Positions 45,245-55,203 of a DNA stretch of 64,000 nt are shown in pieces. The first letter of the stretch is position 1. The number at the start of each line of letters is the position of its first letter. This DNA is from Petaurus breviceps papuanus. Its lineage: Eukaryota > Chordata > Mammalia > Diprotodontia > Petauridae. The notes beneath the pieces are model-generated. The model was not told the DNA's origin. It did not search any database and saw only the letters and a program-made list of their open reading frames with translations. Position numbers and translations under genes: made by a program. The stretch covers positions 17,304,515-17,368,514 of the forward strand of contig JAMXIF010001195.1 in assembly GCA_028583685.1 (NCBI GenBank), in the 5' to 3' direction.

Positions 45245-45715
45245 TGCCGTCCATTGGAATAGCTCTCCAGATTCCTGTTTCATAAAATACCTCACAACAA
45301 GCCCAAGAGATGTTATCACCCTTCTTGTACATATGGCAGAAAACTGGGTTCAGAGGGGTTAGGACTTGCCCAGTATCACAAGTGGTTGTTCTTTAGTCAT
45401 TTCAGCTGTCTGTGACTATGGCCCCAGCTGGGGTTTTCTTGGCAGACATACTAAAGTGGTTTGCCTTTTCCTTCACCAGCCCACTTTACAGATGAGGAAA
45501 CTGAGGTCTGCCAGATGAAGTGACTTGCCCGGGGTCACAGACCTCTTAAGTTTCTGAGGGAAGATTTGAACACAGGAAGAGGAGTCCTCCTGGCTCTTGA
45601 CCCAGTGCTTTACCTACTGTGCTACCCAGAGACCCTCTCACATATCTACTAAGTGGCATAATCAGGATTCAAATGTAGGTCTTCCCAGTCCAAATCCCAC
45701 TGTACCATTGGCCTC
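45245..45715 (-). repeat. MIR SINE split by a CORE-SINE
   Basis: GGTTAGGACTTGCCCAGTAT before, and CAGGATTCAAATGTAGGTCT after, the inserted SINE at 45384-45637. Confidence 0.65.
45384..45637 (-). repeat. Marsupial CORE-SINE, antisense, nested
   Basis: TTGTTCTTTAGTCATTTCAG, ACTTTACAGATGAGGAAACT, and head end GTGCTACCCAGAGACCC. Confidence 0.88.
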
Positions 45716-45859
45716 ATTTACAGCATCCTGGTCAAACAGCTATCTAGAGTCTGCTAGAATTGATGCGGGATGACACTCGTTCCTTTCTCAAGTGATAGGA
45801 CTTATTAGCTCATATTCACGCTTCAGCCTAATTTTGGCTGTTTAAAAATATATATCATT

Positions 45860-46026
45860 GGGGCGGCTAGGTGGTGCAGTGAATAGAGCACCACCCCTGG
45901 AGTCAGGAAGACCTGAGTTCAAATCCAGCCGCAGACACTTAACACAAAACTAGCCGTGTGACTTTGGGCAAGTCACTTAACCCCAACTGCCCTACATTCC
46001 CCTCTCCAAAACAAAAGGAAAAAAAA
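45860..46026 (+). repeat. Short marsupial SINE
   Basis: GGGGCGGCTAGGTGGTGCAG to CATTCCCCTCTCCAAAAC, then A and TA-rich sequence to about 46060. ATATATCATT precedes it at 45850-45859. Confidence 0.93.
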
Positions 46027-46059
46027 TATATATATATATATGTATATGTATATGTATAT

Positions 46060-46446
46060 AATTGACTGACTTTGATAGACTGGGCTGCTCTCAGCAGTGC
46101 AACATTATAAGACAACTCCCAAAGACTCATGATGGAAAGGACTGTCCACATCCAGAGAAAGAACTGTAGGGTCCAAATGCAGATTGAGGCAAACTGCTTG
46201 CTCTCGCTCTCTTTTTTGTTTTGTTTTGTTCCTTCTTTCTCGTTGTTCACTCCATTGGTTATAATCCTTCTTTACAAATTGACTAATGCTTAGTGTGAAG
46301 GCATTTGTAGAGCCTGTATCAGACAGCATACTGCCATGGCAGGGGAAGGAGGAGGAGAGGGAGGGGGAGAAAATTTGGAACTCAAGGAAGTGAGGAACTG
46401 AATGTTGTAAACTAAAAGTAAATAAATACTTTTTTTTTTTTTAAAT
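46060..46446 (+). mobile_element. LINE 3'-end fragment
   Basis: TGACTTTGATAGACTGGGCT, CCACATCCAGAGAAAGAACT, CTGCCATGGCAGGGGAAGG and GAATGTTGTAAACTAAAAGT with a T/A-rich end. Same 3' terminus as 42965. Confidence 0.65.
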
Positions 46447-46456
46447 ACATATCATT

Positions 46457-46609
46457 GGGACAGGTAGGTGATGCAGTGAATAGAGCACCGGCCCCAGAAG
46501 GACCTGAATTCAAATGCAACCTCAGACACTTGATACTTAACTAGCTGTGTGACTTTGGGCAAGTCACTTAACCCCACTTACCTTGCACTCCCCTCTCCAA
46601 AAAACCCCC
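46457..46609 (+). repeat. Short marsupial SINE, 10-bp target duplication
   Basis: GGGACAGGTAGGTGATGCAG to CTCTCCAAAAAACCCCC. ACATATCATT flanks it at 46447-46456 and 46610-46619. Confidence 0.93.
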
Positions 46610-46809
46610 ACATATCATTAACTTGGCATACTGCTGGGAATAAGAAGCTTTATGGTCACTTTGCTTTTGCTTGGGATGCTACTAAAAAAGCATAAAGTCA
46701 TAGGTTTCTTGCTTCCTTCATTAGCAGAAATGTGTGCAGAAACATACTTGGACCTATCTGAATCATGTAGGCTCCCACTGAAGCCTTCTTCTTATGAATA
46801 TTATAGATT

Positions 46810-46810
<1 letters not shown>

Positions 46811-46851
<41 letters not shown>
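46811..46851. repeat. (GT)n microsatellite
   Basis: About twenty perfect GT units, long enough to be polymorphic. Confidence 0.97.
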
Positions 46852-46852
<1 letters not shown>

Positions 46853-47814
46853 TGTGTTTTTGGGTCCAGAAGGAGTTATTGAAAAAGCCTTCTCCATTAC
46901 ATCTACAGAGGAATACGGGCAGCATCAGAGAGAGATTATACTCTATGACTTAATTTAAGGATTAAAAAAAATCTTTGAATCGATTTTTTAAAACCCACAT
47001 ATGTATGATTCAGCGGAAATGGAGGCAGGTAGAACCCGGGATTCGCAATATCGCAGGTTCTGTGCATAATCTTTAGGCAAAAACAGATGCAGCAACACCC
47101 GTGCTCCTTTAATCTGGGCTCTAAATCCTAAGAATGAAGTCCCAAGCCTTAGAGGAGCAGACAGGAAATGCTGATAGATGGGGCTGCCTGACCCCTTGAG
47201 TCTGTTTCTTCTGCCGCTGATAAACAACAATGAGGCCTTTTCTCAAAGGCTTGCTTTTATGAGCAGTTCAGCCTGAACATGCAGTGACATTAGAGCAGGA
47301 GGTTTGAAAAGCTGTAACTTTCAGGGCTTACAGACTCTTGCAGTTGTTCCAAGTGTGTGTTGGGGTTTTTCATTTGTTTGTTCATTTTGTTTTCTTTTCT
47401 TTTTAAAGACAAATCTGAACAGAATTCTTGAAGGCATTCAGGGCTACCCTATGAGAGCCAGGAAGAAATCACAGGGTATCAGTCAGTGTTCTGTGTCAGG
47501 TCCCGTTACAGATCAGGTCACTGGAGTAAAACAGCTGGCTGCCCCACTGGAAAGCACCCCCTGGTGTGGGCTTCAGGGGATCAGACAGAGGGAAGTAGGC
47601 CAGGCGAGGGCCACACAGCATTTGAGAAGCAGAATCAGCCTTGGGACAGGAGAGGGGGAAGAAAAGAAAGCCAGGTCATTATAAAATAAATCATTTAAAA
47701 TCATAAACCTCTTAAGTAATTCTCACCCTCCCTCCCCCCAACTCCTTCTTTTCAACAGAAAAAGCAAACTCAGATTCTAGAGACTAAAGCTCTGGCGAAA
47801 TGAAAGGGGGAAGG

Positions 47815-48040
47815 TTTTAAGCATTTACATGGAACCTACTATGTACCAGGTTCTGTGCCAAACACTTTATAAATATCATCTCATTTGATCCACACAGATG
47901 CTGTCATCCCCATTTTCAGTTGAGGAAACTGAGTCAAACAGAGATTAAGTGACTTGCCCAAGGTCTCACATCTAGTAAATATCAAAGGTCAGATTTTAAC
48001 TCAGATCTTCCTGACTCCAGTACCATCCACCTAGGAAAGC
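47815..48040 (-). repeat. MIR SINE, antisense, near full length
   Basis: TATAAATATCATCTCATTTG, CCATTTTCAGTTGAGGAAAC and AGTGACTTGCCCAAGGTCTC. Confidence 0.85.
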
Positions 48041-48212
48041 AGCAGGTAGTTGAATTTACCAAGCTTCTAATAAATGCTATTTAGTTCTCCCTCTGCTAAG
48101 TACTTTAACCTGAGCCTGAAATAATTTTGAAGTCTCCTCTGTCTTTTTTTTGGTGGGGGGAATGGAGGAGCAAAGTTGCAATGTGGAGCCAGATTTCACT
48201 CTGAATTCCCTA

Positions 48213-48395
48213 ATAGTAATAATGATAGCTCACACAAACACTTTTCCCACAACAACCCCATATGATGATAGTACATGTATTATTATTCCCATTTTACAGA
48301 TGAGGGAACTCATAGAAAAAGCAAGTGACATTCCCAGAGTCACACAGCTAGTAAGTGTCAGACCCCAGATTCAAATTCAGGAGTCTAGCACTAAA
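48213..48395 (-). repeat. MIR SINE, antisense
   Basis: AATAATGATAGCTCACACAA, TCCCATTTTACAGATGAGGG and GAGTCACACAGCTAGTAAGT. Confidence 0.85.
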
Positions 48396-48800
48396 CGTGA
48401 GAACAACAGGCTTCCACTCAGTTCCCACAGAAGGATCCTTTTTTGTTGAGTCTGGGGTCTAACACTTCTTAGCTGTGTGACTCTGAGCAGAGGATGTGAC
48501 TGCAGGATTTTGTGGTTTCCTGGCAGTTTTGAATTTGTGGCAAGAGTAGACCATTAAAACCCCAAACTTTGCACACAAACAGAGAATGTTCTATATGGAT
48601 TGACTTTATCCTTTGGTACAAAAGCCCAGGACTTTCCACTTAGAAGTTCGGGGCTAAAGTAGTAAATCTAAGTAACAGAGATGAAATGGCTCGAGTTTGT
48701 GCAGCGTATGGGATGTGCTTTTGTATCTTTCTTCCATGTGTAACCTCGCTGAGCTCATTCAATGAAACTTTATCATGAATGAAAATAGAGAAGAAAATGG

Positions 48801-48975
48801 ACCTGAGGCAGGGTGGCATGGTGGGTAGAGAGCTAGCCTTGGAGTCACCCCACCTGGACTCCATCCTGCCCGCCATGCCTACCAGCTCTGTGACCACAGC
48901 CAGGTCACTCACCCTCTCTCAGAACTAGTTTCTTCACCTGTAAAAGTAGAACACTATCTATTCTATCTCCCTCAT
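48801..48975 (+). repeat. MIR/CORE-SINE
   Basis: GGGTGGCATGGTGGGTAGAG, GCTCTGTGACCACAGCCAGG and TAGTTTCTTCACCTGTAAAA. Confidence 0.7.
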
Positions 48976-48977
48976 GA

Positions 48978-49550
48978 GAGGCAAGGTGGCACAATGGATA
49001 GAGATGCTCCTTGGGAGTGAGCAAGGTGGGTTCAAGTCATGTAGCCCCTAACACATACTGGCTGCACGACCCTGTGCAAATCACTTAAACTCTCAGTGAC
49101 GTTTTTCAGTCTTTTTGTGATGTCCAACTCTTTGTGACACCATCTGGGGTTTTCTTGGCAAAGATGCTGCACTGGTCTGCCATTTCCTTCTCCAGCTCAT
49201 TTTACAGATGAGGAAATTGAGGCAAACAGGGTTAAGTGACTGACCCAGGGTCACATAGCTAGTAAGTGTCTGAGGCTGAATTTAAACTCATGAAGAGGAA
49301 TCTCCCTGATTCCAAGCCTAGTACTCCCCCCCATTGCACCATATAGCTACCCCCAGGTAATTCCTAAGTCTTGAGGGGTAGAACATTACCCACTTGCATT
49401 CAGAGAGGTTATTTCCCCACTAAGAGTTCCCTATATCAGTGAAATCACAAGTCTGGTCCCCAAAAAGTACCTGTCTCATAGGATTGTGGTGGGACTCAAA
49501 TGAGAAAATGTTTTGCAAACCTTTAAAGAGTTATATAAATATCAGTTATT
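48978..49550 (+). repeat. CORE-SINE split by an antisense SINE
   Basis: Head GCAAGGTGGCACAATGGATA to CACTTAAACTCTCAGTGACG. It resumes after 49354 with a MIR-like tail (TCATAGGATTGTGGTGGGAC, AACCTTTAAAGAGTTATAT). Confidence 0.7.
49104..49354 (-). repeat. Marsupial CORE-SINE, antisense, nested
   Basis: TGTCCAACTCTTTGTGACAC, GCTCATTTTACAGATGAGGA and GCACCATATAGCTACCCCC. Confidence 0.9.
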
Positions 49551-49756
49551 GCCAGTTACTAGTCTGTTGTCTTTGCAGGCTATCAGTAGGTTAGTCTACA
49601 TGCAATTATTATGCCCTTACTGCGTACCAAGCACTGTGCTATGCACAGAGGAAACAAAGACAAAAGAAACAAAACACAGTCCCTTTCCCTCAAGGACCGA
49701 GTACAAATTCTAATGTAAATATTCCAGGCATAAGGGACATACATATTGAGTCTTGT

Positions 49757-49965
49757 CTCAATTCTATCAGACCGACATTTGGTGTTTTCTTGGGAAAGAT
49801 ACTTGAAATGGTTTGCCATTTCCTTCTCCAGCTCATTTTACAGATGAGGAAACTGAGGCAAACAGGGTGAAGTGACTTGCCCAGGGTCACACAGCCAGTA
49901 AATGTCTGAGGCCAGATTTGAACTCAGGAAAACTCATCTTCCTGACTCCAGACACCTAGCTGCCC
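49757..49965 (-). repeat. Marsupial CORE-SINE, antisense, nested
   Basis: TTGCCATTTCCTTCTCCAGC, GTGACTTGCCCAGGGTCACA, head end CACCTAGCTGCCCC. Confidence 0.9.
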
Positions 49966-50470
49966 CATGAACAGAGTAGATGGTGGGGGAATTAGGAAAG
50001 CCCTCCAGCAGAAGCTGAGATTTGAGTTGAACCTTGAAGAAGGGGCAGAACATTCCAGGCATGAAGGGCAGCCTGTTTTAAGGGACGGACACTGGAGTGT
50101 CGTTTTGAGAAACTCCAGGTAGGTCAATGAACCTGGATTGTAGAGTGTACAAAAGAAGGTATAAGAAGGCCAGAAAGGCGGGAAGGGACCAGGTTATAAA
50201 GAGCTTTAAATAACAGACCTTATTCTGTTATTGTTGTGTTGTTCCAATATCTGTTTCGGGATTTTACTGGGTCATGGTGACACAATCATTGCAGCGCCCG
50301 TTTTTCTTTTTCTTTGGAAGGGCATGTTGATAGCAAATAAATTCTTTAATAAAAGGTATCCTACAGTTTCAGAATTCTGGAATCACTGCATAGGACGCTG
50401 TAATAGAGAATGAATTTTTTTAGGATCAGTAGAATATGAATAGAATGAATCTTTTTGCAGTCAACAATAC

Positions 50471-50776
50471 TTTTTTTTTTAAAGCAATCAGGATTAAGTA
50501 ACTTGCTCAAGGTTACACGGCCAGTTATTTCTGGGTGTGGTGCTAAGTATCTGAGCCTGGGATGCGATCTCCAGGTCATCCCGACACTGGAGCCGGTGCT
50601 CTTACTCGCTGTGCTACCTAGCCGCCCCTAAGCAATCAGGGTTAAGTAACTTGCTCAAGGTTACACAGCCAGGTGTTTCTGGGTGGGTGCTAAGTGTCTG
50701 AGCCCGGGATTTGATCTCCAGGTCATCCCGACACTGGAGCCGGTGCTCTTACTCGCTGTGCTACCTGGCCGCCCCT
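50471..50776 (-). repeat. Dimeric SINE, locus 1
   Basis: Two monomers of the GTCGGGATGACC subfamily lie head to tail in antisense. In element orientation the left monomer (50630-50776) carries GCACCCACCCAGAAACACC and ends ...ATTGCTTA without an A run. The right monomer (50471-50629) carries GCACCACACCCAGAAATAAC and ends in the A tail (T run here). Flanks AACAATAC and AACAATCC plus the T run form the target duplication. The architecture matches 53684-53985. Confidence 0.93.
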
Positions 50777-51743
50777 AACAATCCTTTTTTTAATATTTCC
50801 CTTTGTTGCTTTTCTTCATACCATAAACTACGTATCTCTATAGTGACTTACTCCAAGCCCAACTCCTTCTTCCCAAAGCAGCTGCCCTTAGGCAAGTAAG
50901 GGTGCAAAATCTGACATTTCTAGGACACCACCTGGCTTTGACTAGCTCACACTGTGATGAAAAATCATCTCTGGGACAAGGTTGATGAGGAATGAGAGGA
51001 AGACTTTTTATTTGGTCCTGGAGGTGATAGGAAGCCAATGGAACTCAACGAACAGAAAGGGTGGCATGTTTAGACCTACATTTTGTGTGAAATCACCTTG
51101 GACGGCCGAGTGGGGAATAGAATGGGATGGGATTAAACTAGGGGCAGGAGGAGCAGTTAGAAGGTTAGTATACCAGACCCAGTGAGGGCTGAGGTATGCT
51201 TGGTATGTGAGTAGAGAGAAGACAGCATGTGGGAGATGTTGGGAAGGTAGAAGAGACAAGATTGGGCAATGACTTGTATATGTGGGGTCAGTGAGGGAGA
51301 GTAGTCAGAAATGATCCCGAGGCTGTGGGCCTGGGGGGAGGATGGGGATATTCTCCACAGGTATAGGGAAGTGTGGAAGGGGATGGTGTTTGAAGGGAGC
51401 GGCGGGGAAAAAAATGGGCTCTGTTCTATAGGTGACTACAAGACATGCTTTTCAAATATCCAAAAGATAGTTAGAGATGTGTAATTAGCACAGAAAAGAG
51501 GGTAGGGCAAGATTATTATATCTGAGAATCATCTCCGTAGAATGATCACTGAACCTGTTGAAGAGTTAATGGGGTAATCAAATAAAATAGTATAGAGGAG
51601 AAAAGAGAAGAGGGCCCAGGACAGGCTGTAAAGGAGAATATCAGGTTTCCCACTAAAAATTGTTAAAGTACTTAGTAAGGTTTTAAATTTGATGATGAAA
51701 AATTACTGCTTGTGTATTTTTTAATTTTGTATTTTGGGTATTT

Positions 51744-52001
51744 GGTAGCTAGGTGACAAAGTGGATAGAGCACCAGGCCTAGAGTCAGGAAGACTCATCT
51801 TCCTGAGTTCAAATCTGGACTCAAACACTGTCTAGCTGTGTGACCCTGGGCAAGTCACTTAACCCTATTTGCCACAGCTTCCCCATCTGTAAAAGAACCT
51901 AGAGAAGGAAATGGCAAACCATTCCAGTATCTTTACCAGGAAAACTCCAAATAGAATCACAAAGAGTTGGACATGACTTAAAAGCAACTAAAAAACAACA
52001 A
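51744..52001 (+). repeat. Marsupial CORE-SINE, near full length
   Basis: TAGCTAGGTGACAAAGTGGA, CTAGAGAAGGAAATGGCAAA and AGTTGGACATGACTTAAAA. Confidence 0.9.
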
Positions 52002-52078
52002 TTTTAAAAGGTATTATTACTGCTTTTGATAACAAGACAACTTCTTACTCCCAACTTTTTCATAATAATACATATGAC

Positions 52079-52227
52079 TGGGGTGGCTAGGTGGCACAGT
52101 GAACAGAGTGCAGGCTCTGGAATCAGGAGGACCTGAGTTCAAATCCAGCCTCAGTCACGTAACGCTTAACTAGCTATGTGACCTTGAGCAAGTCACTTAA
52201 CCCCAACTGCCCTCCAAAAAAAAAAAT
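52079..52227 (+). repeat. Short marsupial SINE
   Basis: GGGGTGGCTAGGTGGCACAG to CCCCAACTGCCCTCC and an A run. AATAATACATATGA and AATAATGTATACGA flank it. Confidence 0.92.
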
Positions 52228-52279
52228 AATGTATACGATTGCTTACAGACTTACAATCTTTTTTGGTTTCTAGGCTCTC

Positions 52280-53180
52280 AAACGTGTAATTAGGGTGGAA
52301 ATGATTGTTCTCTCTGGCTCTGAATAGGATTGAGGTTTCCTCTGCTCAGTGGTGCTCCAGAATCTCAAAGTGGGGATTTGTTTCTGGCTGCCATAGTTCC
52401 TTCCCATTCGTTCCACAAGATGCAGGGACAGTCATCTACCATCTTGATGTGTTTGTAGCTTATAGTGACAATTATTCCAAGGAATATATTGTTCCAAATT
52501 AAATGGCCTATTGGAGAGGGTTCTCCAAGATCTTTATTTCTTATCAGTTCAGGCCATCTGAAAGACTGTCTTCTTGTCATTCCAAAAGATACCCATCCAC
52601 AGTCTTGTCCTTCCATTAGAAGTTCATTGTGAATAGGAGAGTGAGAGCCACGTGAAAAGCCATATCTTTAATAGTGAGGTGTTATTCTCATCATAATATC
52701 TGAAAAGAAACTGTAACCAACTCTTAACCATTTGGGATAATTCAGGAAAACTTTGCTGGAGAGTTGGTGAACAAGAAATGCTTGTAAATTATCCAATGAA
52801 TTTATTAAAATACCTATGTAAATATTTAATTCATTCTTATTTTGTAAAGGCAGAAATCTTTTTAAAATTCTTTCAAAAGCTAATCCACAAGGTACAACTA
52901 TGACCATGAACTCAACAAAATTATAGCCATAGATCTAGAAAGGATGATTCTCGTTGCTTCAAATTGATGTACAAAGCTCCTAAAATTCACTGTCATATCA
53001 TGAGACTTTGGCAAGGAGGAAGAAATGCTGCTTCTTTCTGTCACTCTCCTGGCTGTCCTATGGTTGAAAAGTTAATGAGGAGTGAGATAATAAAAATTAC
53101 TCCAAGAGTAGCCAGAATAGGAGGGAGAAGAAGCTGAAAGTCTGCAGGTCTATCTACCACCTCCTGAAAAATCAAGAATT
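52280..53180. other. Unassigned AT-rich block
   Basis: No recognised repeat or exon. The minus strand keeps two moderate open frames (52365-52616 and 52668-52907) whose residues I cannot place. They may be the residue of some old retroelement. No splice-site or codon evidence supports a gene. Confidence 0.3.
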
Positions 53181-53186
53181 AGCTAT

Positions 53187-53438
53187 GTTTCTCTCTCCCT
53201 CTCCCTCCTTTTCCCTCCTCTCTCCCCCCTCCCGCTTCTCTCCCATTTTTCCTCTCCCATCCTTATCTTCGCTCTCCTTTTTCCCTTACTCTCTCCCTTC
53301 TTTCCCTTTTTTCCTCTCCTTCCTCCCCTCCTCTCTCTTTCCCTCTTTTGTCTCCTCTCTTATCTCCCCTCTCTTTACTCTTTCTTTCCTCCTCTTCCCC
53401 TCCTCTCCTCCTCCTCTTCTCCCTCTCTGTTTTGTCAG
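53187..53438 (+). repeat. Polypyrimidine (CT-rich) tract, about 250 bp
   Basis: Almost uninterrupted C and T (CTCTCTCCCTCTCCCTCCTT, TTTCCTCCTCTTCCCCTCCT) with very few purines. Mirror-repeat tracts of this sort can form triplex DNA. Confidence 0.95.
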
Positions 53439-53683
53439 AAGGAGCACAATTTTGTGATTCTTTAAAAACATTAGTTAAGATCTCTAAATCATGGATATGG
53501 GGAAAGGGACAGACTTGAATGTCATAATCCGGAGACACTAAGATCTTATGTGATAAATAATGGCGTTTTGACTGATAACAGTGAGAGAATAAAGAAGTCC
53601 TGAGGAGGATAAACTTTGTAAACAATCCAGGCAAGTGGAGCCAGCCAATAAGCTTATTATACAATAAATAGCATTCGCGACAG

Positions 53684-53985
53684 TTTTTTTTTTTTAAGCA
53701 ATCGGGGTTAAGTAACTTGCTCAAGGTTACACGGCCAGTTATTTCTGGGTGTGGTGCTGAGTATCTGAGCCCAGATTTGATCCAGGTCATCCCAACACTG
53801 GAGCCGGTGCTCTTACTCGCTGAGCCACCTGGCCGCCCCTAAGCAATTGGGGTTAAGTAACTTGCTCAAGGTTACACGGCCAGGTGTTTCTGGGTGGGTG
53901 CTAAGTGTCTGAGCCCGGGATTCGATCTCCAGGTCTTCTCAACACTGGAGCCAGTGCTCTTACTCGCTGTGCTACCTGGCCGCCC
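53684..53985 (-). repeat. Dimeric SINE, locus 2
   Basis: Same dimer as 50471-50776. The right monomer (53684-53840) has the CACACCCAGAAATAAC form and the A tail. The left monomer (53841-53985) has the CACCCACCCAGAAACACC form, and the junction is TTGCTTAGGGGCGGCC with no A run. Flanks GCGACAGTTTTTTT (53677-53690) and GTGACGGTTTTTTT (53987-54000) are an imperfect target duplication. Confidence 0.93.
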
Positions 53986-54287
53986 TGTGACGGTTTTTTT
54001 TAAGTAAAATTTAAAGGTGCCACTAGCACTGGTGCTCAGGAACCATGAATCTTGCATTAGAAGAACCCGGGTATTTTTCTGCCTGTCTCTTCTGACTTTA
54101 GGAAGTGGCAGTAATCAAGACTCCAGGCCATTTTTTAAAATGCCACGTGGTTGGCTCTAAGTTGGATTAGCATGACCTCCCACCAGAAGCACTATGTCCA
54201 GTCTGTCCTCCACCTTGCCTAAGGGGGGCATGAGAGTGGCACTGTGATGGGGATCTTGGGCATTCACTTTTCACAACCCAATGAGGA

Positions 54288-54505
54288 ATGATGGCGAGAG
54301 CCCTGAGCTTGGAATCAGAAGAGCTCTGAGTTCAGCTCCCTTACTTAGTGTGTGACCTTTGCCAGTCACTTAAATTCACTGAGCCTCAGTTTTCTTCTCT
54401 GCGAAATGGGGATATTAATGTTGGTACTACCTATCTGACAGGTTTGTGTGTAAATGGGCTAGTGTAAACTCTGAAGTGCTATTTTGTAAATGCAGGCTAC
54501 CGTGA
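54288..54505 (+). repeat. MIR SINE, near full length
   Basis: GAGCCCTGAGCTTGGAATCA, GAGCCTCAGTTTTCTTCTCT and GTGCTATTTTGTAAATGCAG. Confidence 0.75.
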
Positions 54506-55143
54506 GTCTAGCCATTTGTCCACATGGCTCAAGGGAGCTGAAAAGTAACCAAGTCATTGTATTTAGGGCCGCACAGTGAGCGGAGTAAAGATCAGAAATA
54601 AAAAGTGTCAACTAGCAACTGAGTGTTTGAGCCTGTGAAAATCAGTTGTCTTCTTCAGAACAGGCAGAAGGCTTTATCTTCATAAACAGGGCCAGCAACT
54701 TGCAAAAGACCTTGTGCTATTTAAACAGTAAAGCCAGGTCAGATTCGTGTTTCCTTTAAAAACATAGGTGCTGAGTGATTAACATTGCATTTTGGGTGCA
54801 GCACTTTATGCGATAAAATAAAGACATTCCTGAAAAGTTTATTGTAAATCAGGTTGTTTTTAATGTACCAAATCATATCTTCCCACTCGATCTTTCATTT
54901 ACCTTCCTCTGGCAGTGATTCCTAACACTCTTATGTAGCTTTAAGTTTCTCTGTCTTGACCTTCCACTCTGTTTAAAAATCCATTGATACTGTGAATAAT
55001 CACCCCCTAATTCACCTGTTTGTGTATGGATTTTCACATGTTGGTTTTCTTAAAGCAGACCCCAGCTGCATTCTTTTGCCAAGTAACCCACCCAGAGTGG
55101 TCTGTTCCTATCACGCTTACATTCCATTCTTGTGCCGTACCAG

Positions 55144-55203
55144 AGTCGGTGTCCAGGATCCGTCAGAAGAGGATCTCGGTGAGACCCGCTGGAGGTATTT
55201 CAG
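55144..55203 (+). CDS. SLC9A7: SLC9A7 exon h: 60-nt cassette exon, (R)VGVQDPSEEDLGETRWRYF(R)
   Basis: A completes the split Arg codon from exon g, 19 codons follow, and AG opens the next Arg codon. The exon is therefore symmetric, 60 nt and 20 residues, and can be included or skipped in frame. VGVQDPSEED...WRYFR closely follows the NHE7-specific stretch VGVEEPSEEDQ...WQYFR that I recall from the human protein, just after the last membrane helix. It is acidic and would lie in the cytosolic tail. The acceptor (GTGCCGTACCAG) has a poor pyrimidine tract and the donor is GTGACATG; both are weak, so inclusion may be variable. The larger open frame around it (54992-55207) is not meaningful upstream of 55144. 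Confidence 0.88.

Larger units (their letters stand above)
49590..51620 (+). repeat. Long ancient mammalian repeat, split several times
   Basis: Front GCCCTTACTGCGTACCAAGC; after a SINE, TTTGAGTTGAACCTTGAAG and CATTCCAGGCATGAAGGGCA (49966-50225); after further inserts, AGGAAGCCAATGGAACTCAA, ATCATCTCCGTAGAATGATC and GAGGGCCCAGGACAGGCTG (50985-51620). The order is the same as in other copies, so this is one old insertion broken by a CORE-SINE, an unassigned block (50225-50470) and a dimeric SINE. Confidence 0.65.
36231..55143 (+). other. SLC9A7: SLC9A7 intron g-h (18,913 bp)
   Basis: Runs from a GTCAGT donor to the cassette exon at 55144. Filled with SINEs, hAT elements, long-repeat copies and simple sequence, listed separately. 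I recognise nothing in 37330-37905, 39310-39800, 39935-40730, 46865-47810, 48510-48795, 52280-53180 and 54510-55130. Confidence 0.9.

Noticed and set aside
53263-53790. 175-residue open frame on the minus strand, rich in Glu, Arg and Lys
   Set aside because: Produced by the purine/pyrimidine tract plus a SINE; low-complexity artefact.
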